A DNA stretch of 64,000 nt from Vibrio porteresiae DSM 19223 (GCF_024347055.1 NZ_AP024895.1:1674001-1738000), one strand, 5' to 3'; positions 17,808-27,218 are shown, numbered from the stretch's first letter. Translations and numbers: made by a program. Notes: generated by a model not told the origin, from the sequence alone.

Positions 17808-19352
17808 GTGCGTCTTGAAGTCATTTGTGAAGACAGGCTCGGCTTAACGCGCGAGCTGCTAGATATTCTTGCCTCAAGAAACATCGATTTGCGTGGTATC
17901 GAAATCGATGTGATTGGGATTATTTACCTCAACTGTCCTGATATCGATTTTGAAACATTCAGTGAACTGATGGGGGAAATCCGCCGAATCTCGGGCGTGA
18001 AAGACGTGCGTAAAATTCAGTTTATGCCGATGGAACGTCATAACACCGAGCTGATTTCTCTCCTCGATAACCTCCCTGATTCGGTGCTGGCGATTAACCT
18101 CAAAGGCGCGGTTGATATGGCAAACCAAAGTGCGTTGAGTCTCTTTAATCAAAGCTCAGCACAGATGATTGGCCAACAAATCTCGACCTTAGTTCCTTCA
18201 TTTAACTTTGCCCGTTGGATGGAAGGGAGCAAGGCTCGCTCTCGCGATCAAATTGTTCTTGATGGGTTAGATTACACCCTCGAAGTGATGCCAGTTTACA
18301 TCACTGGCGAATCGAAAGAATCGACTCTAGCCAGTGCAATGATGATCATTCGCGCACTCAAACCTTCAACGTATCCGCTTGATGATGTGCCACTGCATTC
18401 CAACTTAGGTTTTGAACACTTTGTTGGTGTATCGAACCGCCACAAGGCGCTGATTAACCAAGCGAAGAAGCTATCCACTCTTGACCAACCGTTACTGATC
18501 GAAGGGGAAACGGGAACTGGTAAAGAGATGCTGGCGCGTGCTTGTCATAACCGTTCTGATCGCAGCGACCACCCATTTTTGGTGCTTAATTGCGCAGCGA
18601 TTCCTGATGACGTAGCGGAAACCGAACTGTTTGGTCATGCTCCAGGATCGTTTAATCACGAAGTGGGCAATAAAGGCATCTTTGAACAAGCCAATGGCGG
18701 CACGGTCTTTTTGGATGAAATAGGTGAAATGAGTCCGCATTTGCAAATCAAGCTCCTGCGCTTTTTGCAAGATGGTACGTTTCGTCGCGTGGGTGAAGAG
18801 CATGAAATGCACGTTGATGTTCGTGTGATTGCTTCGACACGTCACCAGCTGTCTGCTTTGGCGGAATCGGGTAAGTTTCGTGAAGACCTCTACTATCGCT
18901 TAAACGTCTTAACGCTGCGTATTCCGCCACTGCGTGAACGTCCAAGCGATATTCAACCATTGCTTGAACTATTTGTGGCTAAACATAGCCATAAATTGGG
19001 CATGCCTCGTCCAACTTTGGCAGAGGATTTACTCGATCAATTGGTGCAATACCAATGGCCGGGTAATATGCGCCAACTGGATAATATGGTGCTGCGTGCG
19101 TTAACTGAAGTTCAAGATGAACCACTGAGCGTTAGTCATTTCCATCTACCACAAACGGAACAGATGAGCAGTGGCAACGCCAGCATTAAATTGGACGGCA
19201 CGTTGGATGACATTATGAAAGAGTACGAATACCAAGTGTTGGATCGACTCTATCAATCTTTCCCATCGAGTCGAAAATTGGCGAAACGCCTTGATGTATC
19301 GCATACCTCAATCGCCAATAAACTGCGAGAATACGGAATCAGGAAACGCTGA
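17808..19352 (+). CDS. tyrR: TyrR, aromatic amino acid-responsive regulator
   Basis: A 514-residue TyrR: N-terminal ACT domain (MRLEVICEDRLGLTREL, 1–75), PAS domain (about 78–190), AAA+ core (about 205–430) with Walker A GETGTGKE and Walker B GGTVFLDEIGEMS, and a C-terminal HTH (RKLAKRLDVSHTSIANKLREYG). The sigma-54-contact GAFTGA loop is replaced by APGSFN, as in E. coli TyrR, so it should act with sigma-70. It senses Tyr, Phe or Trp and represses or activates aromatic amino acid genes. The start is GTG. A good TyrR box occurs before hppD in this same window. Confidence 0.95.
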   Translation: MRLEVICEDRLGLTRELLDILASRNIDLRGIEIDVIGIIYLNCPDIDFETFSELMGEIRRISGVKDVRKIQFMPMERHNTELISLLDNLPDSVLAINLKGAVDMANQSALSLFNQSSAQMIGQQISTLVPSFNFARWMEGSKARSRDQIVLDGLDYTLEVMPVYITGESKESTLASAMMIIRALKPSTYPLDDVPLHSNLGFEHFVGVSNRHKALINQAKKLSTLDQPLLIEGETGTGKEMLARACHNRSDRSDHPFLVLNCAAIPDDVAETELFGHAPGSFNHEVGNKGIFEQANGGTVFLDEIGEMSPHLQIKLLRFLQDGTFRRVGEEHEMHVDVRVIASTRHQLSALAESGKFREDLYYRLNVLTLRIPPLRERPSDIQPLLELFVAKHSHKLGMPRPTLAEDLLDQLVQYQWPGNMRQLDNMVLRALTEVQDEPLSVSHFHLPQTEQMSSGNASIKLDGTLDDIMKEYEYQVLDRLYQSFPSSRKLAKRLDVSHTSIANKLREYGIRKR

Positions 19353-19927
19353 TGGAGACAATAAGTACGTCTAGCCAAGTGTATGAATGTGATGGTGAGA
19401 TTGTTTTGCGCACTGCTGATATTGCGGACGCAGAACTTATTTGTAACTACTTTATCGACAACCGCACCTTTTTAACTCCTTGGGAGCCGGCGCGCGATGA
19501 ACAGTTTTATACTCACTATGGTTGGTATCAACGCCTAACCAAATTGCGCGAATTACACCGAATGGGGATGGGGTACTATTTGCTCATTACTGAAGCGGAA
19601 TCGGGGAAAATGTTAGGCACCATTTCATTTAGTAATTTGGTGCGTTTCCCTATGTATTCTTGCACCGTTGGCTATTCACTGGCCGAGTCGGCACAAGGAA
19701 ACGGAACCATGAGTCGCGCGCTTAAAATGGCGTGTGATTACATGTTTCGAATTCATAATATGCATCGTATTCGCGCTTGTTACATGCCGCATAACTCACG
19801 CAGTGAAGCGGTATTGATGCGCTTAGGCTTTAATTATGAAGGGATGGCTAAGGCGTATCTTTTGATCAACGGGGAATGGGCTGACCATAAAATGGTGGCA
19901 CTGATTAACCCCGATTGGCGAGGTTAA
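19352..19927 (+). CDS. rimJ: RimJ-type GNAT N-acetyltransferase
   Basis: A 191-residue GNAT protein of the RimJ/RimL branch. It has the LRTADIADAELI start, NRTFLTPWEPAR, and acetyl-CoA-binding elements around GYSLAESAQGNGTMSRAL, then the RIRACYMPHNSRSEAVLMRLGF-type segment and a YEGMAKAYLLINGEWADH end. E. coli RimJ acetylates the N-terminus of ribosomal protein S5. The start codon overlaps the tyrR stop (TGATG), so it is coupled to tyrR. Confidence 0.85.
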   Translation: METISTSSQVYECDGEIVLRTADIADAELICNYFIDNRTFLTPWEPARDEQFYTHYGWYQRLTKLRELHRMGMGYYLLITEAESGKMLGTISFSNLVRFPMYSCTVGYSLAESAQGNGTMSRALKMACDYMFRIHNMHRIRACYMPHNSRSEAVLMRLGFNYEGMAKAYLLINGEWADHKMVALINPDWRG

Positions 19928-19931
19928 CCAT

Positions 19932-20522
19932 TTGGATTCAAGCTTAGCACAGCAATTGGCACTGGTACTGGAACTTGACCAGTTAAAGCGCGTTGAACGT
20001 CGGACTAAGGTTGCCAGTGCTGGTAATCGTCAAGAGAACAGTGCGGAGCATTCCTGGCATGTCGCGACCATGGCACTGCTTATGGAGCAGCATGCGAATC
20101 AGCCCGTTGCGATTGATAAAGTGATTAAGATGTTGCTGCTGCACGATATCGTTGAAATTGATGCCGGTGACACTTTTCTTTATGATGCGGCGGCGAGTTT
20201 AGAGCAAGAAGCGAAAGAGCGGGTTGCAGCGCAGCGCCTTTTTGGCCTATTGCCAAAAGAGCAGGGCGATGCGTTACTTCAATTGTGGCAAGAGTTTGAG
20301 TCTGCTGAAACCGCCGAAGCTCGCTTTGCTAAAGCACTCGATCGTTTTATTCCGATGATGCTGAATTTTCATAATCAGGGTCAAAGTTGGATAGAAAACG
20401 GTGTGACCAAGGAACAGGTACTCACTATGAATCGTCGGATTGCTGACGGTTCAACTGCGTTGTGGACCCAAGCGCAACAGATGATAGATCAAGCTGCCGA
20501 CAACGGCTGGCTTAAAGTTTAG
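19932..20522 (+). CDS. HD-domain phosphohydrolase (HDDC2/YfbR-like)
   Basis: A 196-residue protein with the HD metal-binding signature: H in ENSAEHSWHVA (about 38–45), the HD pair in LLLHDIVEIDAGD (about 73–75) and a later conserved D in the AKALDRFIPM stretch. Related proteins are metal-dependent 5'-nucleotidases, usually acting on deoxynucleoside monophosphates; the substrate here is inferred from family only. Translation begins at TTG, eight bases after a GAGG that lies inside the end of rimJ, four bases after the rimJ stop. Part of the tyrR–rimJ–HD–DUF2947 string. Confidence 0.82.
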   Translation: MDSSLAQQLALVLELDQLKRVERRTKVASAGNRQENSAEHSWHVATMALLMEQHANQPVAIDKVIKMLLLHDIVEIDAGDTFLYDAAASLEQEAKERVAAQRLFGLLPKEQGDALLQLWQEFESAETAEARFAKALDRFIPMMLNFHNQGQSWIENGVTKEQVLTMNRRIADGSTALWTQAQQMIDQAADNGWLKV

Positions 20523-20532
20523 AGAACATTGC

Positions 20533-21006
20533 ATGTCGTATTTGCCTTTGGATCAATACCAAAGAAAGTGGATTTTCACTCATCAATCTATGCCCGTTCC
20601 TGCAGAGGATTTGGAGCAAATTAAACCTATGTCTGCGCAGCGTGCTGCTCAGTTTTGGAAAGATAATATCAGTGCGCAAAGCCCTGATTCAGAACGTCTA
20701 AGCTCAACGGACTGGCCACGTAAAAAAGAGTGCTGGCGCGATGAGATCGATTGGATGGCTGAATGGGAAAGTGATGAACCGGATATGCCATCTGCCGTGC
20801 TAGCGCATCTTGATTGGCAAGATGATGTTACTGTGTACTTCTGTTATGAGAAATACAACATCATCGAAACCAAATGGCAAATCTTTAAACGTCATTGGAA
20901 GAACTTCTTGTTCTATGATGATGGCCCAATTTTGCTCGCCCGTCGCCGCAAAGAAACCTTATGGTTTCACTCTGACGGTAAAGTGAAATTAGGTACGCAC
21001 GAATAG
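20533..21006 (+). CDS. DUF2947 family protein
   Basis: A 157-residue soluble protein rich in Trp and acidic residues (KECWRDEIDWMAEWESDEPD in the middle), which I match from memory to DUF2947, a family common in Vibrio and relatives with no assigned function. It starts 10 nt after the HD-domain gene and ends the operon just before a strong bidirectional terminator. No membrane segment or signal peptide is visible. Confidence 0.72.
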   Translation: MSYLPLDQYQRKWIFTHQSMPVPAEDLEQIKPMSAQRAAQFWKDNISAQSPDSERLSSTDWPRKKECWRDEIDWMAEWESDEPDMPSAVLAHLDWQDDVTVYFCYEKYNIIETKWQIFKRHWKNFLFYDDGPILLARRRKETLWFHSDGKVKLGTHE

Positions 21007-21085
21007 CTCGTTCGGCTATTACGGTGTGACTCGTTGAGTCAATGCCAATTGAACTGTCGTCAAAAAGACCAATAGCAAGACAAAG

Positions 21086-21117
21086 AAAAAGCCAATCCCT
21101 CGGGATTGGCTTTTTGT
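21086..21117. terminator. Bidirectional terminator between DUF2947 gene and symporter
   Basis: A stem AAAAAGCCAATCC/GGATTGGCTTTTT (21086–21098 and 21103–21115) with a CTCG loop is flanked by A's and T's on both sides, so it can end both convergent transcripts. Confidence 0.92.
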
Positions 21118-21200
21118 CTATCACGTAAGCCAATGATCATCGGTTTGGTCATTGGCTGTTAACGAGAACTTGGCAACTTAGAGCGTGCCGTAGCGTGAGA

Positions 21201-22451
21201 TTACGCTGCGTCGTAGACTTCTTGGTCCAGTTCACCTTCGCTTTTCGCAACGAGAACCGCAACCATCATGTCGCCACAAATGTTCACTGTGGTGCGCGCC
21301 ATATCGAGAATACGGTCGATACCAGCAACGATAGCAAGACCTTCAATTGGAAGACCAACGGTGCTCAATACCAAAGAGAGCATGATCAAACCTGCGCCTG
21401 GAACACCTGCCGTACCAATCGATGCCAAAGTGGCCGTCAAGATGATAGTGAGGTAATCGGCTGTTGAAAGATCAATACCAAATGCCTGTGCGATAAATAG
21501 TGCACACACACCTTGGTAAAGCGCTGTACCGTCCATGTTGATGGTCGCACCCAGTGGCAATACAAAACCAGAGACACCTTCAGAAACCCCCATCTCTTGA
21601 CGTGAAGCCTTGATGGTCGCTGGCAATGTACCCGAGCTACTTGACGTAGTGAATGCAACCGCAGCTGGGTTGGTAATGCCTTTTAGGTAACGCATTGGAT
21701 TTAGGCGACCCAACACAGTCAACGTACCTGAGTAGAACACAACGATGTGAATGAGCGCACCGATGTAAACAGCGCCAATCACTTTGATAAGCGGTAGTAG
21801 TACGTCTAGACCGTAAGTTCCGGCAACCCAAGCCATCAAACCAAAGATACCGTAAGGAGCAAATGCCATCACGATCTCAGTCAGTTTGTACATGGCTTCT
21901 GCTAGGCTGTTAAACACTTTCACTGCTGGCGCTGCTTTTTCTTCGCCGATAAGTACCAGTGAAACACCTAAACCAATCGCAAACACAATGATTTGCAGAA
22001 TGTTACCTGCTGCCAGTGCTTGAATTGGGTTTTGCGGAATCATGCTAAGTAGAGTTTGAATCAAAGCGGGAGCATCTTTCGCATCAGTTGCGTGCGATGA
22101 GGTCATATTAAGACCCGCGCCCGGTTGAATAATGGCTGACAAAGCAAGACCGATAGCGATAGCGACTGCTGTAGTGACCATGTAAAGAATCAGAGCTTTA
22201 CCACCGATACGACCCATCTTGCGGGTGTCTTTCATTGAGGTGATACCCACAACCAGTGAGCAGAACACCAAAGGCACGATCAACATTTTGATCGCATTAA
22301 TAAACAGCGTACCAATAGGTTTAAGTAGCGCAGCATCCGGTCCCATTAAAGCGCCGACGATAACACCAAGCACCATACCGACGAGGATTTTTTTCCATAG
22401 TGCTAAGCGTGCCCAAGGCCCACGTTTAATAGAAGAGGGTGTGTTGTCCAT
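21201..22451 (-). CDS. Dicarboxylate/amino acid:cation symporter (DAACS family)
   Basis: A 416-residue inner-membrane symporter related to GltP and GltPh. It shows the N-terminal KILVGMVLGVIVGALMG helix, the serine-rich hairpin loop FTTSSSSGTLP (HP1), the TM7 motif NMDGTALYQ, and GVPGAGLIMLS in HP2. These define sodium- or proton-coupled uptake of acidic amino acids or C4-dicarboxylates. Which substrate applies is not settled by these motifs. It is transcribed alone from the AT-rich region 22452–22600. Confidence 0.9.
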   Translation of the reverse strand: MDNTPSSIKRGPWARLALWKKILVGMVLGVIVGALMGPDAALLKPIGTLFINAIKMLIVPLVFCSLVVGITSMKDTRKMGRIGGKALILYMVTTAVAIAIGLALSAIIQPGAGLNMTSSHATDAKDAPALIQTLLSMIPQNPIQALAAGNILQIIVFAIGLGVSLVLIGEEKAAPAVKVFNSLAEAMYKLTEIVMAFAPYGIFGLMAWVAGTYGLDVLLPLIKVIGAVYIGALIHIVVFYSGTLTVLGRLNPMRYLKGITNPAAVAFTTSSSSGTLPATIKASRQEMGVSEGVSGFVLPLGATINMDGTALYQGVCALFIAQAFGIDLSTADYLTIILTATLASIGTAGVPGAGLIMLSLVLSTVGLPIEGLAIVAGIDRILDMARTTVNICGDMMVAVLVAKSEGELDQEVYDAA

Positions 22452-22921
22452 TTTTTAGTCCGTTAAAGTCAAAGTCATGAAAGTGTCAAGAGGCCGATTA
22501 CACAATAAAACATTGCCTAGGTAAAGCATTGTAGAGTGTTATGCTGGCGTTAAAAAATAGAGCCAATTAATATTGTGCTAATTTAGTTAAAATTAAATTA
22601 AATGTTTGTGCGCATAAGAACACATAAATTGTTCTATTTATCATGATATTAATAGAAATTCATGTGAATAATTTGGCATTTTTCTTAGCCTGATTGGTAC
22701 CAAAAAGTGATTTTAACCACAAAATGTAACCTTATGGTTTGCTGAATATTTTTACTGGTCAGAGCAGTTTGGGTGTAGAAGAGTGGCGTTAATCTCAACG
22801 CAGACGGCACACGGAGTGCAATCGATTGCGTATGTTTTGATTGAAGGGAGAGCGTTACACCCATCATCGCTATTAAGTAAACACTCCAATCATAGCGATT
22901 TAACGAATACTCAACAAAGAG
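22452..22921. other. Intergenic region, symporter promoter side
   Basis: About 470 bases without a convincing gene. The stretch 22540–22680 is very AT-rich and contains a short dyad AGAAC-N9-GTTCT (22617–22635); it probably includes the symporter promoter. The remaining part, up to the LysR stop, shows nothing I can name. Confidence 0.35.
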
Positions 22922-23866
22922 TTAGGCCATCTGAGAATAGTAATGCTCGGTGAGAAATTGCTCTGCATCTTGCAGGTGCTGTTCACATTTGGTACGTAGA
23001 AATTGGTGTAGCGCATGGGTGGTCGGATTGAGCACGCGTCGATCGACACACACCATATAAATAGGACAAGGTTCGGTTTTCCAATCCAGGAGCAGGGGTT
23101 TTAAACGTTGCTCTTTCAAGTCATGAGCAGTATCCAAAATGGACTTATAAATTACCCCTTTACCCATTAGTGCCCAGCGGTGCACCGCATCCCCATCATT
23201 GGCTGAAAAATGGCCTTTAACGATCACCGTTTCTGAATCGCCTTCTCGCATAAATGACCAGTGGTTATCCATGGTGTTGGTTAATTGAAAGCATAGGCAG
23301 TTGTGTTCAATAAGATCATTGGGCTCACGAATTGGCGGACGCTTATCCAGATAGGTTGGGGTAGCACAGGCGATACGGCGATTACGCGTACAGAGCGGTA
23401 ATGCCACTAAACGCGAATCGGGTGGGACTCCATAGCGAATCGCAATATCAATTGGTTGGTTATAGAGATTGCTGACACTGTCTGCCAATTCCAAACTCAC
23501 CGTGATATTAGGATAAATTTCGGAAAATTCGTTAAGCCAACCCAATAAGAGATTACGCCCAAAATCCGATGGAGCAGACATGACGATGTTGCCACCAATT
23601 TCCCCTTGGGTTTGAGAAATTTGGTCAATGCCTTCTTGAATGGTTTTTAATGCAATGGTCGCTTTGTCGAGCAACATTTCGCCTTCACTGGTCAGGCGTA
23701 AACTGCGAGTGGAACGAATGAAGAGAGCGACATCCAGCTGAGTTTCTAAACGTTTGATGGCGGCGCTAATCGCTGCCGGTGTGACCTCTAACCCATGAGC
23801 TGCTTTGGAAAAACTGCCGTGTTTGGCCGTTTCAACAAAAATATACAAATCATTCAACGCTTTCAT
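22922..23866 (-). CDS. LysR-family transcriptional regulator
   Basis: A 314-residue LTTR. The N-terminal winged HTH includes FVETAKHGSFSKAAHGLEVTPAAISAAIKRLE and the RSTRSLRLTSEG turn; the C-terminal two-lobed effector domain follows (about 90–300, with DIAIRYGVPPDSRLVA typical of the CrgA/DmlR-like subgroup). Its target is uncertain: upstream on the same strand is the nfsB/monooxygenase pair, and no divergent gene is present. Those LTTRs often control neighbouring oxidoreductases, so nfsB is a reasonable guess only. Confidence 0.88.
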   Translation of the reverse strand: MKALNDLYIFVETAKHGSFSKAAHGLEVTPAAISAAIKRLETQLDVALFIRSTRSLRLTSEGEMLLDKATIALKTIQEGIDQISQTQGEIGGNIVMSAPSDFGRNLLLGWLNEFSEIYPNITVSLELADSVSNLYNQPIDIAIRYGVPPDSRLVALPLCTRNRRIACATPTYLDKRPPIREPNDLIEHNCLCFQLTNTMDNHWSFMREGDSETVIVKGHFSANDGDAVHRWALMGKGVIYKSILDTAHDLKEQRLKPLLLDWKTEPCPIYMVCVDRRVLNPTTHALHQFLRTKCEQHLQDAEQFLTEHYYSQMA

Positions 23867-23923
23867 GGGGTTGTCTCGTTTTGGGTAAGGAGACCGATCT
23901 CATCACATTGACGCGCAAATGAA

Positions 23924-24007
23924 AAGGGCGAATCACCAAATCGGCGATTCGCCCTTCACGGAAGTCATTAGCAAGAGGTGTACGGTGACCATCACTACAC
24001 GCCTCTT
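23924..24007 (-). terminator. Tandem hairpins after the monooxygenase-like gene
   Basis: Two inverted repeats lie between the gene ending at 24050 and the LysR gene. The first met on the minus strand is CAAGAGG (23972–23978)/CCTCTTG (24002–24008), extended by GTA/TAC with a bulge. Next is AAGGGCGAATC (23924–23934)/GATTCGCCCTT (23946–23956), followed by TTTTC. The second looks like the terminator. Confidence 0.65.
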
Positions 24008-24049
24008 GTCGGTTTAACTGTTTAGCTAACTGGCTATGGGGGAAACGGG

Positions 24050-24346
24050 TTAGCCTAAAAAGTTAAGTGTGCGCGGAGTGATGTATTCAACCCACTGATT
24101 TTCTTGAATGGATGTTAAGAAAGACTGAAAGTGGTCTGACTCCATATGCAAATCTAACGAGCGTTGGGAAATCCAAACTTCTTGTAAGATAAACACATCA
24201 GAAACAGATTTGTCTCGGTACAGTTCGAATTGGCAGCAACCCAGCTCTTCTCGTGATGGTTCTAGTAACCCACACAGTGCGCTTTCCAACTCTCTTTCGT
24301 AACCTTCGCTCGCCTTAATCTCGGCAAATACATGCACAGTCGCCAT
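24050..24346 (-). CDS. ABM-domain protein, putative quinol monooxygenase
   Basis: A 98-residue single-domain protein of the antibiotic-biosynthesis-monooxygenase (ABM) ferredoxin-like fold, like YgiN. Visible landmarks are the HVFAEIKASEGYERELESAL start, EELGCCQFELYRD, and FILQEVWISQRSLDLHMESDHF with the conserved His. YgiN oxidises menadiol; this relative may act on quinols or other small aromatics. The start overlaps the nfsB stop (TAATG), so the two are made together. Confidence 0.8.
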   Translation of the reverse strand: MATVHVFAEIKASEGYERELESALCGLLEPSREELGCCQFELYRDKSVSDVFILQEVWISQRSLDLHMESDHFQSFLTSIQENQWVEYITPRTLNFLG

Positions 24347-24999
24347 TAGATCTCCGTGAATACGTCTTCTTCAGCCCAACGCGCTTTTGGCAATTTTGCG
24401 TTAAAGTCTTGTTCACTGTGATAACCCAGTGGAACGATCACTAGGCTGGTATAACCTTGTTCACGTAGACCAAGCTCAGTATCAAGTACTTTTGCGTCAA
24501 AACCTTCAATTGGCACAGCGTCAACGCCCATGGTGGATACGCCTAGTAGTAGGGTGCCAAGTGCGATATACACTTGCTTTTCCATCCAATGTTTTTCGTC
24601 TTTCAGATCATAGCGATGCATATTGGTGAAGAATGAACGACCGTTGTGGCCGCCTTGTTTGGCCTCAGCAGTGGCAAAACGACCTGCTTTGTCTTCAAGA
24701 TCTAATACTTTTAGCAAGTAATCGTTGTCGATATTGGTTTTGGCGCACAGAACCAACACGTGAGAAGCATTAAGAATTTTTGCTTCGTTAAACACGTATT
24801 TTTCTGCAGCAGACTTAGCAATCGCTTGTTTACCTTGTTCGGTGCTTGCTAGCACGAAGTGCCAAGGTTGAGAGTTCACACTTGAAGGGCTAAGGCGCAC
24901 TAGCTCTTTAATGGCTTGGACATGCTCTTCGCTTAAGCGTTTTGAAGAATCGAAAGCTTTTGTAGAGTAGCGCGCTTTAGCGTGTGCAGTAATATCCAT
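24346..24999 (-). CDS. nfsB: Oxygen-insensitive NAD(P)H nitroreductase, NfsB family
   Basis: A 217-residue FMN flavoprotein that reduces nitroaromatics and quinones by two electrons. It begins with the family signature HAKARYSTKAFD and has LVRLSPSSVNSQPWHFVLAST (FMN contact), ALGTLLLGVSTMGVDAVPIEGFD, and TSLVIVPLGYHSEQDF. Length equals E. coli NfsB. It is first in a two-gene unit with the ABM-domain gene; a quinone reductase next to a quinol oxidase-like protein suggests a quinone redox cycle, which is inference. Confidence 0.93.
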   Translation of the reverse strand: MDITAHAKARYSTKAFDSSKRLSEEHVQAIKELVRLSPSSVNSQPWHFVLASTEQGKQAIAKSAAEKYVFNEAKILNASHVLVLCAKTNIDNDYLLKVLDLEDKAGRFATAEAKQGGHNGRSFFTNMHRYDLKDEKHWMEKQVYIALGTLLLGVSTMGVDAVPIEGFDAKVLDTELGLREQGYTSLVIVPLGYHSEQDFNAKLPKARWAEEDVFTEI

Positions 25000-25106
25000 G
25001 AATACATCCTTAGTGGTAGTTGAGGGTGCTACCTTACCTGAGGTATATCCATAGAAAAAGCGATGTTATTAAAATCACTTTCAAATAATATTTGAAAAAG
25101 CCCTCG

Positions 25107-25138
25107 ATGGATTACACGGTTTTCGTGAGGTAATCCAT
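25107..25138 (-). terminator. Hairpin terminating the tctCBA operon
   Basis: ATGGATTAC (25107–25115)/GTAATCCAT (25130–25138) pair next to the tctA stop, with CACG/CGTG extending the stem inward. On the minus strand, CTTTTTC follows after a short GC stretch. Confidence 0.65.
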
Positions 25139-25140
25139 TT

Positions 25141-26646
25141 TTAGTTCGTACGCTGACGAGATCTCATCCCTTTAATGATGGGGGAGATGGCGATCAATAC
25201 CGCCCCAAGGGTAAAGCTCAGGGTTAACGGGCGACACCACAAGAAATTCAAATCACCATCCGATATCATCAAGGCTCGACGTAGGTTCTCTTCCATTAAT
25301 CCACCTAATATAAAACCGAGCAGCATTGGCGCGAGGGGAAAGTGCGCCATACGCAGCGCAAGAGCAATCGCACTCACCGCAACCATGACGTAAATGTCCA
25401 TGGTATTAAACGAGACCAAATAGACTCCAGTCATTGAGAAAAACAGAATCATAGGGAGCAATACGGTGCGCGGCACCATCAAAATTCTCGCTAAATAAGG
25501 AATGAGTGGCAGGTTAAGTACCAACAAAATCGCATTACCTAAATACATGGAAATGATCACTGACCAAAAGACCTCTGGATGTTCATGAAACATCTGTGGT
25601 CCTGGCTGAATACCGTAGGCGATTAAGGCGCCAAGCATGATAGCCGTTGTCCCTGAACCTGGAATACCCAATGTCAGTAGCGGCACAAATGACCCGGTGG
25701 ACGCGGCGTTGTTAGCGGCCTCAGGTGCGACTAAGCCACGAATAGAGCCTTTACCAAAGGCCTTTTGTTGCTCTTCATTGGCTAAATGGCGCTCTAGGCC
25801 ATAGCTCAAAAAGGCGGCAATGGTTGCACCCGCACCAGGTAAAATCCCGACGACAAAGCCTAACAGCGAGGAGCGAACGGCAACTGGAGCGACTTCCCGA
25901 ACTTCTTTGCTCGTAACTTTAGTGCTGGTGATGTGTTGGATATCGTTATCGGATTGAACGGTGTGATGGTTACTCTGCATCAAGCTAATCAAGGTTTCAC
26001 ACATGGCGAACGTCGCCATGGCTAACAATAAAAAGCTAAAACCATCCATCAAATCATTGACGCCAAAGGTAAAGCGTTCAACGCCGATGCCCTTATCAAT
26101 CCCCACGGTGGAAAGCATCAAACCAAAGATTGCCATCATCCAAGCTTTCAGGATCTGCCCCTTTCCAGCAAATGCAGCGACGGCAGATAAACCAAGCAGC
26201 ATTAAGGCAAAGTAATCGGAAGATTGAAAGCTGAGTGAAACAGTCGCTAGCGCAGGGGCGGCAACCAGTAACATGATGGCGGAAAGGGTCCCGCCGGTGA
26301 AAGAGGCGTAGGCGGCGAGCGCCAAGGCTTTGCCTGATTGCCCTTTACAGGTCATCGGATAACCGTCAAACGCAGTCACCACCGTTGAAGAGCACCCTGG
26401 AGCGTTAATCAAAATCGACGACGTTGAACCACCAAACACAGCACCGTAATAAACACCCGACATCAAGATTAAGCCTGATGCGGGGTCAATACCGTAGGTG
26501 ATAGGTAGCATTAGGGCAATGGCTGAGATTGGGCCAAGCCCCGGCAACATGCCAATAAATGTGCCGATAAAGCAGCCAAGTGTCACCATCATTAGGTTAA
26601 ATGGTGTTGAGGCAGTGATTAAGCCTTGCAAGATACCGTCAATCAT
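25141..26646 (-). CDS. tctA: Tripartite tricarboxylate transporter large permease TctA
   Basis: A membrane protein of about 501 residues with some twelve hydrophobic helices. It has the family's GMLPGLGPISAIALMLP motif near the start, GVYYGAVFGGSTSSILINAPG, and a second related GILPGAGATIAAFLSYG repeat. It is the large subunit of the TTT transporter. The open frame runs further upstream, but CAGGAGC six bases before the ATG at 26646 fits the usual TctA N-terminus MIDGILQGL. It starts 14 nt after tctB. Substrates of such systems are di- or tricarboxylates; the prp neighbours hint at a methylcitrate-cycle compound. Confidence 0.92.
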   Translation of the reverse strand: MIDGILQGLITASTPFNLMMVTLGCFIGTFIGMLPGLGPISAIALMLPITYGIDPASGLILMSGVYYGAVFGGSTSSILINAPGCSSTVVTAFDGYPMTCKGQSGKALALAAYASFTGGTLSAIMLLVAAPALATVSLSFQSSDYFALMLLGLSAVAAFAGKGQILKAWMMAIFGLMLSTVGIDKGIGVERFTFGVNDLMDGFSFLLLAMATFAMCETLISLMQSNHHTVQSDNDIQHITSTKVTSKEVREVAPVAVRSSLLGFVVGILPGAGATIAAFLSYGLERHLANEEQQKAFGKGSIRGLVAPEAANNAASTGSFVPLLTLGIPGSGTTAIMLGALIAYGIQPGPQMFHEHPEVFWSVIISMYLGNAILLVLNLPLIPYLARILMVPRTVLLPMILFFSMTGVYLVSFNTMDIYVMVAVSAIALALRMAHFPLAPMLLGFILGGLMEENLRRALMISDGDLNFLWCRPLTLSFTLGAVLIAISPIIKGMRSRQRTN

Positions 26647-26660
26647 GGTGTTGCTCCTGA

Positions 26661-27146
26661 CTACATCTGAAATATCGAACCGGACTCCAAATAGACGCCC
26701 AATCCATGTGTTAACAGCCAGTAAAAGGCGATGACAAAGGGAAATGAGGCTCCCCATAAAATGGTTGAGCGACGTTCACCTAAAAGATAAAAACTCAACA
26801 TCAGAAATAGACTGGTCGCAACAATGAAACCTAAATAGCTCAGCCCTAAACCATAGAGCAACATCAATACAAGAAAACCAATGAGTCGTGGCCAATGCAT
26901 CCGAAATGGGGTAGCGAGCTGTTCTTTGTCGGAGCGAGAAAAGAGGAGTAACAGAGCGAGTACCATGCCTGTATAGGCAAGAAATTTAGGCACGGTTCGC
27001 GCAGTGAACGGTTCAAGTTCATCACCAGGAAGAATCATGATGTGCTCAGTTTGCCAACGGTAGTAGAGACACAACAGCAAAAAGAGCAGTGCAGCGATGC
27101 GATCGCGATTGAGTAACGATAGTCGGTGAGAGGGTGAATCTGGCAT
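26661..27146 (-). CDS. tctB: Tripartite tricarboxylate transporter small permease TctB
   Basis: A 161-residue membrane protein with four hydrophobic helices (about 14–27, 52–67, 83–104, 108–146), the usual layout of TctB/DUF1468. Sequence conservation in this family is low, so the call leans on length, topology and place between tctC and tctA. A 154-nt gap with a strong hairpin separates it from tctC. Confidence 0.88.
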   Translation of the reverse strand: MPDSPSHRLSLLNRDRIAALLFLLLCLYYRWQTEHIMILPGDELEPFTARTVPKFLAYTGMVLALLLLFSRSDKEQLATPFRMHWPRLIGFLVLMLLYGLGLSYLGFIVATSLFLMLSFYLLGERRSTILWGASFPFVIAFYWLLTHGLGVYLESGSIFQM

Positions 27147-27191
27147 AGTGTCCTTCCTTTGCGAAATAGACGAATGTCAGTTGTCTACAAT

Positions 27192-27218
27192 CCACCATGC
27201 ACATGGAGTGCATGGTGG
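27192..27218 (-). repeat. Hairpin between tctC and tctB
   Basis: A perfect 10-bp stem CCACCATGCA/TGCATGGTGG (27192–27201, 27209–27218) with a 7-nt loop and no T-run. It probably protects the 3' end of tctC mRNA, giving more binding protein than permease. Confidence 0.6.

Noticed and set aside
17808..19352. TyrR as a sigma-54 activator
   Set aside because: It has the AAA+ core, but the GAFTGA loop is replaced by APGSFN, as in E. coli TyrR, so sigma-54 contact is unlikely.
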